Assembly (NCBI GenBank): GCA_003427395.1
Contig: BFEA01000089.1
Location: 2,184,204-2,217,820 of the forward strand
Source of the DNA: Chara braunii
Lineage: Eukaryota; Streptophyta; Charophyceae; Charales; Characeae
Direction: 5' to 3'
Length of the DNA stretch: 33,617 nt
Shown here: positions 20,903-29,394 of the stretch, in pieces
How positions within the stretch are numbered: the first letter of the stretch is position 1
Layout: every line of letters starts with the position of its first letter
Made by a program: the position numbers and the translations under genes
Notes under the pieces: generated by a model
The model's input: the letters and a program-made list of their open reading frames with translations, nothing else
Databases searched by the model: none
What the model was told of the DNA's origin: nothing

Positions 20903-21599
20903 ATGGCATCCAACTTACCTACTTCCACGATTGTTCATACATGCTTCAACTGTGGCGATCCTGGGCACTTCGCGCGATGGTGTCCACACCAACAAGGCGC
21001 AGGTCAGGGTAACGCTATTGTACCTTCTCCTCCGCTTTTGACGATGTTGTCTTCGTCCAACTCGGCCGTGGGCGTTGTGGCGAACCAGTACAGAGGTAGT
21101 GGGTGGTATGAGGCGAAGCAACGTTTGATAGTCCTGGAGAACACAGGAATTAAGGTTGAAGGAGTTGAACGTCAGAAGAGAGGCCGAACAAGAACTCGAG
21201 AAATTTAAGGAAGCAAATGCAAGGTTGGAAGCTACGCAACAGCCACGAGGCACAGACGTACAACGACGGATGGAAGAGGCGGGACGGTCCACAGGGAAAG
21301 GGAAAATGACGACCAAAATGGACATTGAACCTTCACAGATCAACGATAAGCAAGCCTTTATTAAGGGTGAAAAGAAGGCGCTCGGTAATTTGAAGAAGGA
21401 CGACATCACTGCTATTTGTGAGAAGGAGGGGGTGAAGTACACCACCCTGAAGCAGGGTATTGAGGATATTATTTCTCTTCGTGTGAAGAAGATGTATCAG
21501 GACGAACCGATAGGGAAGATACATGAGGTGCCTGATGACAACAATGACGGTCAACCTGGGGAAGGTAAGCTGGTCGGGGACTGTTCCGCTGATTCTTAG
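20903..21599 (+). pseudogene. Copy B N-terminal part: CCHC zinc knuckle, charged helix, SAP-like segment
   Basis: Starts at the ATG at 20903 (MASNLPTSTIVH). A perfect C-x2-C-x4-H-x4-C knuckle, CFNCGDPGHFARWC, spans codons 14-27. The first frame ends at 21208. A one-base shift near 21150 leads into the frame ending at 21599, which holds a Glu/Lys/Arg helix (REAEQELEKFKEANARLE) and a segment from KKDDITAICEKEGVKYTTLK to about SLRVKK that resembles a SAP-type helix-loop-helix. The knuckle would bind element RNA or DNA; SAP folds usually bind DNA. The stop at 21599 separates it from the nuclease frame downstream, so originally these were probably one protein. Confidence 0.7.
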
Positions 21600-21613
21600 G
21601 GTCTTCCCCGAAC

Positions 21614-22981
21614 GTGACTGAACTCTGGCATTTAGCTTGTCTCCTTTCTCAGATTCGTAGCTTTTCTTCATTATTAAGATGCAGGACGTTGAATTTGCTG
21701 TTTCAGTTGGTTGTTATTTGCCTTATTTTAGGAGGATGTATTCCGTGGGCCTCAAAACTGTCGGGTCATATTCGGTGGTGTGATGATGTGGCCGATTTTA
21801 ATGGAGTAGGTCCTGTTATATATGCACTTGTTTCTCCATGGTGTCGGCATGTTTATGTCGGTAGTACGAGTCGTAACCTTAACTCTAGATAGAGAGAGCA
21901 TGTTTATAGGGTTTGTAGCGACAACTTGGCAGAAAAAGGTAGTAGGAACGAAAAGCTGTACATATGGCTTAGGCGCTGTGGCATGAACCAGTATGCTATT
22001 GTTCCGATCTGTTTCTGCTATGAGAAAGACCTTCTACCTACGGAACGTTTTTTTATTAATTAATTTGGAGCATCGCTTAATTCATTGGATTAAACCACCA
22101 GGAAGCGGAAGAAATGTCCTGGCAAAAGGGAAAGATTGAGGAGTTACCGTCGTAAGTTATGAATCTCTATTACCAATGTTCGTAAGCTAGAGGGTAAATC
22201 TATTCTCCGTTTCGATCTTCCTGGTGGTAATTCAACTAGGTTGTTATGTATCCTCGACGAGTGCTGTGAGCTACAACAAACCTCATGTGTAGTGCAGTGC
22301 AAGGGTGATAACCTTCGTGTGGATGCATGGAAGGTCCTAAAGAGATGCTATGGATCGTCAGTGGTGTCATGTGAATATGGAAAGGATCAGCTAAGATCTT
22401 CGAAAGGTTGGTTAACTGCGGGAGTTACGTTGACTTTCATCTCTATTGCGCGCTGTTGTCAGAAGTCTTTGTTTTTTAAAGCACCTTTTTCCTGTCTGCT
22501 CAGTCAACCGCATTTTAGGCCTTTTAGGCGTTCTTTGAAAATGTGGGATCTTAATCAGTTGATTTGGGCTTTCGCGCCCGTTCGTGCCTTTTCGAAAAAA
22601 AAAACATGGAGAAGGTTGCGATTTATTTTGTCTCACGCTATTTCTGCTCGTTTCAATATCTCTATTAGGCAAAGATTGGTGATTTGTTTACGATACGACG
22701 AAAGGATCTGCAAGACGGAGGTGCGTAGGCTGTGCGGTGGGTTGGTTCGCAGCTTGGGCATCAATGAGATATGGAAGACAATGATTATTCGAAGACTTCG
22801 GGTCGTTTGGGTTAAAAATCGTTTTGTAGGTGATGTGCTACATAATTTTCAGGCTTATTCTAGGAAGAAAGATGCAGCCTGCAGTTGTTTATCTTCATAC
22901 GTTGTCTTTCCATTTTTCCTCGACATGATAGGCATGTGGCTTTTCGAATTAATGGGTCTGGGATTTTTTCGGCGTGGTTGA
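21614..22981 (+). pseudogene. Copy B GIY-YIG endonuclease and middle domain
   Basis: One frame with internal stops (TAG near 21890, TAA near 22062, TAA near 22093, TGA near 22156). The nuclease core reads VIYALVSPWCRHVYVGST from 21815; VIY and YVG stand for GIY and YIG. Then come R-x-REH with a stop between, LYIWLRRCGMNQYAIVPI, and TERFFIN-FGASLN with the expected Glu and Asn. A basic patch (RKRKKCPGKRERLRSYRR) follows. From 22241 to 22981 an open stretch of 246 codons carries CEYGKDQLRSSKGWL and DERICKTEVRRLCGG with IWKTMIIRRLRVVW, which are also readable in copy A but which I cannot assign to a family. GIY-YIG makes the target nick for reverse transcription in Penelope-like elements. Inactive here. 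Confidence 0.8.
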
Positions 22982-23046
22982 GTAATTCCCGAAATATCTT
23001 ACGGCCTTCTGATGTAAACCCTCTGAAACTCCTTCGCAAACAGATC

Positions 23047-24536
23047 CTGACTTCTTTTCATTAATTTCTTCCCTCGACTGATTTTGAGTTGACAATTTCA
23101 TCCTTGTCTCACTATCTAAATTCCTCAGGTGGTGGAATCTCCAAATTCTGTACCGTGGATGAGCTTCATCGGCTTCTCCCTAGGCTTGATTATTTGGTAC
23201 GATGTCCAATAGACCACAATTTTGGAGATACTTTTGTGTGTTGTCTCGTTGTTTACGAACCTGGAATGAAATAGTTGTTTCAGAGTAATTCGTCCTTGGT
23301 GATTGAGGAGAGATGTGAAGAGGCGATCTTGCAATCGTGTAATGTTTAACATTTGAAGAATGGTTTTCAAGACATAGGAAAATGGAACGTTAAGGCCAAA
23401 TTGGGCGATGCATACTGCGTACCTAAACATAAGGATATACATTGATGGAGGCCCATTTGTCCATTGTATTCAAAGGGTAATGCGTTATGTGGTCGACACA
23501 TAACATATGCGATCAATGAGATGTCGTCGAAGTTGTCGAAGGATCTGCATTTCAATCTTCGTTGCACACAACATTTGATTCTGAATCTCTCTATGGTCAA
23601 CAAGAACTTGAAGAATGGTGAGTCGCTGCTCTGTGCCTCATATGATGTGAATGAGATATTTTTTAACCTCCCGCATGATTCGATTATGAAGGCATTGAGA
23701 TGGATCGTTGACTATTGGGAGAACAATGAATATTCAGGGGTTATCGTCAGAACGCACGGCAAGAGGCCAAGTTGACCAAGGCGAAAGCGGAAGTGGGTTG
23801 GGTCAAGATTTCATTCTCTCGAATTGTTTAGTATGTTAACTATGATCTCTGTAATATCTTCATCCGAGATGGTGATATTGTTCTGAAACAAATTATAGGT
23901 ATTCCCATGAGGAAGTCAACGAGTCCTGCTTTGGATTGCCTTCCGTGTGTTTTTTATGAGTTTTTGTTCCTTGACTCCTTGGGGGCAGATGGGAAGTTGT
24001 TTGCTGGTTTTCGAATTGTTGATGATGTCTCAGTATGTGTGAAGTTTACGGAGGATGATCTCTCTTCTCTTTCTAAAGCACGATTAGTCCTCTCTTCTTT
24101 CAGCGATTGTTACGATCCTAAGTTGGTGTTGGAGCAAACCAGTAAGGGACGAAGTTGGAACTTTGTTGATTGTGTTATCAAAATCTTAGATAATCCGTGC
24201 AGAATGGTGTGTGTCGCCACTCACAACAACCAGAAGTTTGACGTGAACGGGGATCTTGTCTTTCAAAACATTCAAGACTATTCTTCTTATTCGGGTAAGA
24301 AGTAGAAGATGGCTGTAATTATTGCTTTTCTCCATCGGGCCCGTACCTATACCACGTGGCCGGGTGCCGAGTTTGCATTCTTGTTCACTCTCAAGTGCGA
24401 ACTGTGGCGGAGAGGATATCCGGATAAGTTTTATGATTCCGCGTTGACCAACTTTTCTCGACGTTTTGGCAATTGCTGGGACCACTGGTTGCTCGTGTTG
24501 ACAAACTGGAAACGTTTTTTCAAACATGTGAAGTAA
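23047..24536 (+). pseudogene. Copy B reverse transcriptase (Penelope-like)
   Basis: The first frame to 23775 has LVRCPIDHNFGDTFVCCLVVY (about 23195), the DKN-like block typical of Penelope-like enzymes, AYCVPKHKDI (about 23410), and motif A ASYDVNEIFFNLP (23640). A shift near 23800 leads to the frame with IIGIPM (motif B, 23895), FRIVDDVSV (motif C, 24008; usual form RYVDD) and SKGRSWNFVDC. A TAG at 24303-24305 interrupts the frame just before a C-terminal FLHRARTYTTWPGAEF to KRFFKHVK region ending at 24536, probably the thumb. Catalytic Asp residues of motifs A and C are kept, but stops and shifts make it dead. Copy A retains the same C-terminal block. Confidence 0.85.
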
Positions 24537-24732
24537 GTTTGAGTAATCTACGTATGTGGCTTTTTAGTTAAACTAACCCCTTTGTCTGGTCCGCTTTTAC
24601 ATTTGGTGGGGGTGTCCGCATCGCCTGAACCTGGACTATCTGGTTTTCATAGTCCATCACAAAAATTTCCAGGTTTAAGATGTGTTGAGATGTTTCATTT
24701 CCTCGAACCTTGGATACATCGTTTAATTTGTC

Positions 24733-25519
24733 GTGGCAGTAGATGCGATTTCTGGTATATTTTGACGAGTATTGGTGGATCACGAAAAGTCTTTTTTTTT
24801 GCTTTTCCATTTCTGTAGGGTTCGAACCCGGGACCTGTTGGTATCTTACGCTGTTGTTATGAAGGACCGGGTGTTTAGATGTTATAGTGGCCTTGAACTC
24901 AGGATTTGTTGTTACCTTACGCTGCTTTTATAAAGTACAACTTTTTTCTTGTCTTTATGGCTTTGAACTCTCGTCGTCGGTATATTTATGAGAGGTAGTA
25001 GTTGTGACTTCAGCCGAAGGCGGGCGCTCGACTCCTTTCTAATATAGGTTTATTTTTTCGTAGTAACAACTGAAAAGTATCTGGTAATTTCGGACCCTCG
25101 TTGATATCCGGCAGATTGAAGTGGTGGTAGAAGGTGGCAGGTGGAACCTTTCAAACTGGGCCGATGTTCGTCAACTTTCGTAGGTACCTCCTTCCTTTTG
25201 AGGACTTGATTATATATACGCCTAGGTTTAGATAGTTGTCACCTGCGACTAAGACCCCCGAAGAGGACTGGTGAGCGGGCCAGTCAAAACTAGTCGGGTC
25301 CTACCGCTATGCTTCATGTTACATCTTTTTTCAGAAGTCGCATTCGGGGATTTTTTCAACGGCGTATTTCTCGTCTTCTCCCTCCTCTTTTTCTCCCTCC
25401 TCTTCTTTTCCTTCCTCTTCTCCTTCTTCTTCTCTCCTTCCTCTATTCCTCGGATGGTGAGCCGTTGGGGTATGGTATGGTCTGTCACATGATTGTTGTT
25501 AACAAACATCAACTACTCG
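24733..25519 (+). repeat. 3' pseudo-LTR of copy B
   Basis: The 787-bp direct repeat of 20022-20818 has scattered substitutions, a short insertion near 25016 and a shorter pyrimidine tract. It keeps the B-box-like TAGGGTTCGAACCCGGGACC near 24817 and the ribozyme region at 25253-25300. Confidence 0.9.
25253..25300 (+). ncRNA. Hammerhead ribozyme remnant with two core changes
   Basis: Same stems as 20536-20583, all bases identical except two: CTGAAGA has become CCGAAGA (25259) and GAAA has become AAAA (25286). Both are invariant core positions (U4 and G12; G12 takes part in catalysis), so cleavage should be lost. Confidence 0.8.
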
Positions 25520-25527
25520 CTCCGCTC

Positions 25528-25680
25528 ACTACTCTCGATATGCATAAAAGACAAAAATCATGGCCCTGTATCTTTCGATGTTCTAGCGAAAGATTCACAA
25601 TTGTTTTGCTCATTTCGAGAATAGTGGAGGAAGGACATTTGTCTGATGTGTGTGTGTGTGATCGGTGTGTGCTGTCATGT
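25528..25680 (+). repeat. Dispersed repeat, copy 2 (other copy at 8500-8645, minus)
   Basis: Shares AAAAGACAAAAA, GATGTTCTAGCG and ATAGTGGAG with the reverse complement of 8500-8645. It begins just outside the 3' pseudo-LTR. The right end merges into GT-rich sequence. Confidence 0.5.
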
Positions 25681-25809
25681 TGGTTGTACACCAGTCCACC
25701 AGAAAAGCGATGGGTCTGTGTGTGTGTGTGTCTTAGTAGTAGCCTAGGAGAGTCGAACTTCGGGTAAGAAAGTGGAGTGTCGGTCGTAGCTCCCAAGTGC
25801 TTAGTTGGA

Positions 25810-25906
25810 AATCTGGGTAGTCTGGGGTAGGACCCGTAGTGTAATCTGGGTGGCCTGGGTAGGACCCGTAGTGTAATCTGGGAGGTCTGGGTAGGTCCCG
25901 TAGTGT
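25810..25906 (+). repeat. 32/33-bp minisatellite, three units
   Basis: Units 25810-25842, 25843-25874 and 25875-25906 each start AATCTGGG and end CCCGTAGTGT. The minus-strand Pro/Tyr-rich frames are by-products. Confidence 0.9.
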
Positions 25907-26130
25907 AGAGTAGCGTCGGCGAGTGTAGCAGAGTTGACATGTTTGTGGAGAGGTGCGGTTGAGGAAACTAAACCCGGTTCTGCACACCTCGACAAACACG
26001 TCTAGATTCGGGCGTTGAGGAGACTAACCGCTGCTACCCGTAGTGGGACTTTTTTTTTTTTTTTTTTATACCGGTAGTGGGACTTGGCCACGGGGTGACT
26101 AATGAGGACAGTGAGAAGCACTACGGTCTT
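25907..26130. other. Stretch without a gene; short duplications and a T run
   Basis: The phrase GTTGAGGA(A/G)ACTAA occurs near 25958 and 26013, and GTAGTGGGACTT near 26041 and 26074 on both sides of a T run. No gene is seen. Confidence 0.5.
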
Positions 26131-26138
26131 GGAGGGTT

Positions 26139-26225
26139 TTTTTTTTTTTTTTTTTTTTTTTGGGTCTCGGAGTTTGAACCGGCAAAAGCGGCCTCGCTCT
26201 CTTAGCCACACCCCAATTAATCTGA
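26139..26225 (-). mobile_element. tRNA-like SINE with poly(A)
   Basis: Minus strand: GGTGTGGCTAAGAGAGCGAG (A-box-like), GCCGGTTCAAACTCCGAGAC (good B box), then about 23 A residues (T run 26139-26161). It looks like a tRNA-derived SINE of a different family from 17321-17430. No clear target duplication. Confidence 0.5.
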
Positions 26226-26396
26226 TAGACAAGGGTCCCTCGGGCATGGACGCCGCAGGGGGCGTGAGGTTGTGGATCACAACTGCACTTGTTGGGAAGG
26301 GGCACTTTGTCAATTTTGGAGAGGTAGAGCGCCCAGTGTGGCGAAGAGGGTACTCTCAAATGGGATTCTACCAATTCCAAGACTTGAGAGCACAAC

Positions 26397-26471
26397 GTCC
26401 TTCAGGACATCCGTTAAAATTGGAACGATATATAGAGAGAAGATTAGCATGGCCCCTGGGCAAGGATGACA
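26397..26471 (+). pseudogene. U6 snRNA pseudogene, 3'-truncated
   Basis: 75 bases match the 5' three quarters of plant U6: GTCCTTCAGGACATCCG, AAAATTGGAACGATA, AGAGAAGATTAGCATGGCCC and AAGGATGACA. It has an extra TA-type insertion in ATATATAGAGAGAA, and the U6 3' end is missing. No plant upstream element or TATA box lies upstream, so it is not expected to be transcribed as a spliceosomal RNA. Confidence 0.9.
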
Positions 26472-26479
26472 TGTGACGA

Positions 26480-27195
26480 ACCACTTCCCGAACCCGTGCC
26501 ATCTTTCGTACCCTTTCTTTTTCTTGTATCTTACCAACCCCAGAAAAACCCCGTTTCGATTTTTTGTTTTTGGATGCTGCGTTTTCCTTTTTCTGAGAGC
26601 TTTTTCGACTTTTGGGTTCTGTTTTTCCTTTTTGCAAGTCGGAAAATACATGGGAATTTACGCGCGCCTTAGCGAGCGCACTGGGAATTGGGCTCGACAG
26701 TTGGGAATTCCGGGATAAGCGGAACTTCGACGTGTCCTTTTCGAAGTGTGTGAATGTTCTTAAGCGCGTCGGGGAAAACTCTCGGAATTTCGTCCGGATA
26801 CGAATAGGTGTAGGATTTTCTTTTCCCGCGTCGCTCTTTCGCGCGCGTATATGGTGATTTCAATTTTGAATTAGGATAGAAGCAAGCTGTAACTGTTTCG
26901 GTGCCTTTTTATCTTTTTTTTGTTGACGACGCCGCGTATGCAAAGCTTTCTCCTCTCTGTCCCCCGCATCGCTCCCTCCCGCGTTCCCTTCCCCTTCTCC
27001 CTCCTCTTTCTCTCTCCCCGTCACTGTTTTCTTTCTCTCTCTCTCTCTCCCGCTCTACTTTTTGCGCGCCCATTTCCCTTTCTTGATCGTCTGAATCTTG
27101 GACCCATCTTGCGCCACTTCTCGCGCCTTTTTCCCTTCTCACCCTCTGAGTCTGGCATACGACGCCCGATCGATCCATCGATAACTCCCGCTCGC
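26480..27195. other. Stretch without a gene; T-rich, then CT-rich
   Basis: T-rich sequence (26500-26640), GC-rich unique sequence, and an interrupted CT tract (about 26985-27055). Open frames on both strands are low-complexity. No RNA or element recognised. Confidence 0.55.
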
Positions 27196-27199
27196 CAAT

Positions 27200-27244
27200 C
27201 AGGTGCGTTGTCGGGACAGAAACCCCTGTGAAGGTTTCTACCTG
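27200..27244. repeat. Nested stem-loop
   Basis: Inner AGAAACC (27218-27224) pairs with GGTTTCT (27233-27239); outer CAGGT (27200-27204) pairs with ACCTG (27240-27244). It is the first of many perfect short hairpins that run on to 31.2 kb. Confidence 0.55.
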
Positions 27245-27629
27245 AGTTTTTCAAGGTCAGACACTGTCCGATTCTTTTCGTTGAGGAACATAATGAGATT
27301 GACGTTGCCAAAGTTATTCAGACCAACCCTATAACCGAGAAACTTAAAGCCTGACGTCGTTGACATAGGACGTTGTTGACGTGTGACATCATCAACCTTA
27401 GTTCGAGACAACAAGAGTCGGCGCTGGCGTCCGCGTCTCCCGACAAAGCCGAAGTGGTGCACGGTCAGGGAAAGGTTAGAGCTAGACCTAGCAGCCGAGC
27501 GATTCGGGGCCTAAGTGGGCTAAAAGGAGGGGTGCGCCGGGTATAGGACCGCGACGCAGGGAGGAAGGACGACTTTTTTTCTGCAGGGATTGACAGACCG
27601 ATGCCAAAGCCACGCGGTCTACCGACGGG

Positions 27630-27760
27630 GTAAGGCCTGCCGGCAAAGCCTAGAAGGCCACAGGCAGGCAGACTGAACCTGCGAGGCCACAGGCAGGCAA
27701 ACAGGCCTGCAGGGCCGCAGGCAGGCAGGGCCTGCGAGGCCATAGCCGGGCCGGGCCTGC
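27630..27760. repeat. Minisatellite of about 28 bp
   Basis: Three to four units of the type AGGCC(A/G)CAGGCAGGCA followed by CCTGCGAGG. GC-rich. The minus-strand repeat protein is a by-product. Confidence 0.7.
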
Positions 27761-27785
27761 TAAGCCCCGACTCGAGGGGTGGCAG

Positions 27786-27847
27786 CTGGGCTAGCTCTTC
27801 TTATAGAAGAGTTGCTCCTATCACTGTTGTGATAGGAGCCAGCCCAG
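27786..27847. repeat. Perfect three-way-junction palindrome
   Basis: Outer stem CTGGGCT (27786-27792) with AGCCCAG (27841-27847) encloses two adjacent hairpins with almost no unpaired bases: 27793-27801 with 27805-27813 (core CTCTTCT/AGAAGAG, 3-base loop), and GCTCCTATCAC (27814-27824) with GTGATAGGAGC (27829-27839, loop TGTT). Only base 27840 is left over. Function unknown. Confidence 0.8.
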
Positions 27848-28009
27848 TAGGTCATAGCAGACGATTGTCACCCGGCAGATACCGAGACCGAGCCCCATAT
27901 ACCGGCCTACTAGGCGAATCTCCTTTTGGGAGCGGCCCACGCAGTCGGGCGCGGTCGATTTTGGCAGCGCGATCATCAGGATCGCACGACTGCGATCGGC
28001 CTCGCGAGG

Positions 28010-28066
28010 TAGCATGGCCCTGCATATGGATGACACGTATAAATTGAGAAATAATCCAAAATTTTT
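28010..28066 (+). pseudogene. U6 snRNA 3' half
   Basis: TAGCATGGCCCTGCATATGG, ATGACACG, TATAAATTGAGAAAT and AATCCAAAATTTTT follow the 3' half of plant U6 including its T-run terminator. The 5' half is replaced by unrelated GC-rich DNA. Its first 25 or so bases overlap the part of U6 at which the 26397 fragment ends. Confidence 0.85.
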
Positions 28067-28127
28067 CTTATTTTATCTTTTTTTTCGAAAAGAAAAAAAA
28101 CAAAACAAAAAAAAAAACAAAAATGAA

Positions 28128-28312
28128 CGAGGGTTCCCCAGGGCTGAGGACCCACTAGCCAAAAGGGTAGGATCGAGCTCCTGAATCTGGATGTGTTTTA
28201 AGCAGAGATGCAGAAAAATAGTTCAATCTCGATTTCCTGCACATCTCATTAAACTCGTCCAGATTCGTGCATTCGATCCGATCCTCTTTGCTAGTAGGAC
28301 CACCCCCCCAGG
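28128..28312. mobile_element. Foldback element, arms of about 50 bp
   Basis: The left arm from CAGGGCTGAGGACCCACTAG to TGAATCTGGA (28191) pairs with the right arm from TCCAGATTCG (28259) to 28312, with a few mismatches. The inner part can also pair (AGATGCAG with CTGCACATCT). Related single arms lie at 9015-9062 and 16738-16776, so this is a family rather than a chance structure. An A-rich tract precedes it (28080-28125). Confidence 0.6.
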
Positions 28313-28353
28313 GTTCGGGTTTGGATCGTGGCTTCTACCATCTGATGATATGA

Positions 28354-29023
28354 CCGTTGGATTATGCCAACGGAAAAAAAAAAAAAAAAAAAAAACAGAA
28401 ACGGCGCGCCAGTTGGCGCTATCAGAAGTGACTCGGGACTTGAAGTCCCCAGGTTGGTTGCAAGCGCCCGAAATGTCGGGCAGCCGTTTCGTTTTGATTC
28501 TTATTTTTTTTTGGATTCTTTTTTTTTTATTTGCTTAGACTTTATTTTAGATTCGATTTTTTTTCCCTTAGATTCTGTTTTTTTTTTTTTTTTTTTTTTT
28601 TTGAGTAAGATTAGTAAAATACCGGTTCGTTTTGACAAACGGGCCGTAACTCTAGTGCTAGAATGAGGAAACCTGAATGAATCTGCCGCTGATAGTGGCT
28701 ATATGCGGACCTGGGCCTTAAGGCCCTGTACTTGAGTCACGAGGGACTCTCTGCAGCCTCTTTTTGGAGCGTCCCATCGGTTCACTCATTGCTGCCGAAC
28801 GATATGACTGTCGGGGCGCAAAGAGAGAGAGAAAGAGAGGAAAAGTCTTTGGGCCGCGCGCCTGTATCCGACACCTGTTTTGGCTCAAATACGGGCGCGG
28901 TAGGAGGCAACCACCCCTTGACCCTAACTTTAGTAAGGCCCTGCGGAAGGACTAGAGAGGCTGCTCGTTTTCCAAAACGAGCTGCCCTTGCCCAAGGGAG
29001 AGTAACGGCCAGGTACGTGGCCG
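28354..29023. repeat. Chain of short perfect stem-loops, part 1
   Basis: Stem-loops read by eye: CCGTTGG/CCAACGG 28354-28373; GCGCCA/TGGCGC 28406-28419; GGGACTT/AAGTCCC 28435-28449; GCCCGA/TCGGGC 28466-28481; GGTTCGTTT/AAACGGGCC 28624-28645 (two GT pairs); GGGCCTTAAGGCCC 28713-28726; GAGTC/GACTC 28734-28749; CCGCGCGCC with its partner ending 28900; a 20-base palindrome 28963-28982; CCCTTG/CAAGGG 28985-28998; CGGCCA/TGGCCG 29006-29023. A and T homopolymers lie at 28374-28395 and 28570-28602. No gene. Confidence 0.7.
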
Positions 29024-29056
29024 CGGGGGTAGAGTAGGTGCAGAGGGAAAAAGAGA

Positions 29057-29080
29057 AGAGAAGAAGAAGAAGAAGAAGTT
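29057..29080. repeat. (AAG)n microsatellite
   Basis: Short AAG tract between two blocks of stem-loops. Confidence 0.85.
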
Positions 29081-29095
29081 TGGGAAAAAAAACAC

Positions 29096-29373
29096 GGCCG
29101 CGGATGTAACCGCGGCCTCAGTCCAGATGTAGGTCTAGAAGCATCTGGACTTTGAATAGACAGCAGACTATTGGTTTCAACAATCTGCTAAAAAATGGTT
29201 GAGTACAACCATTTATGGGCTGCGTCTAGCCGCGGGTGAAGGCCAGATGCATTCCCAGTGGCCTGAACTGAGTTCCCTTAGGGGAACATCAATATTTCTG
29301 ACCCTTGATCGTGATTCCGATCGAGGGCCAGACCCTAATCCGCAAAATGGCTGAGGCAAAGCAGCTGCCTCAA
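29096..29373. repeat. Chain of short perfect stem-loops, part 2
   Basis: Nearly back to back: GGCCGCGG/CCGCGGCC 29096-29117; AGTCCAGATG/CATCTGGACT 29120-29151; AGCAG/CTGCT 29162-29189; AAATGGTTG/CAACCATTT 29193-29214; GGCCA/TGGCC 29241-29263; GTTCCC/GGGAAC 29272-29287; a stem of about 13 pairs 29298-29331; TGAGGCA/TGCCTCA 29353-29373. Together they cover most of the interval. Confidence 0.75.
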
Positions 29374-29385
29374 CCTTTCTACTTG

Positions 29386-29394
29386 CTATAAAAG
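29386..29394 (+). promoter_or_regulatory. Candidate TATA box
   Basis: CTATAAAAG lies directly after the hairpin chain. A further stem follows (AGCATTCT near 29418 with AGAATGCT near 29452, enclosing CTCAC/GTGAG). This could be the promoter of an LTR-like unit, but no transcript or LTR end is visible. Confidence 0.35.

Larger units (their letters stand above)
20022..25519 (+). mobile_element. Penelope-like element copy B, N-terminal GIY-YIG type, with pseudo-LTRs
   Basis: A complete-looking 5.5-kb element: direct repeats 20022-20818 and 24733-25519 enclose one broken coding region (20903-24536). The protein order is CCHC knuckle, charged helix, SAP-like segment, GIY-YIG nuclease, middle domain, reverse transcriptase. 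Most Penelope-like elements have GIY-YIG after the reverse transcriptase; the N-terminal position fits the permuted Naiad/Chlamys clade described from green algae, protists and invertebrates. Pseudo-LTRs and hammerhead ribozymes are known features of Penelope-like elements, and both are present. The close match of the two repeats suggests a fairly recent insertion, although the ORF is already dead. No target-site duplication was found. Confidence 0.85.

Noticed and set aside
21890-22160. In-frame stops of the copy B nuclease as recoded codons (selenocysteine or readthrough)
   Set aside because: TAG, TAA and TGA all occur, along with frameshifts nearby, which fits decay better than recoding.
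22412-22672. Minus-strand frame opposite the copy B middle domain
   Set aside because: Shadow of the plus-strand coding region; no motif.
25509-25999. Proline/tyrosine-rich minus-strand frames
   Set aside because: Products of the 32/33-bp minisatellite.
27465-27743. 92-codon minus-strand frame with repeated Pro-Ala-Cys-Gly
   Set aside because: Translation of the 28-bp minisatellite; no other support.
28340-28380. CTGATGA followed by a perfect stem and A-rich sequence, hammerhead-like
   Set aside because: Five bases separate the core from the stem, GAAA is absent and stem I is missing.
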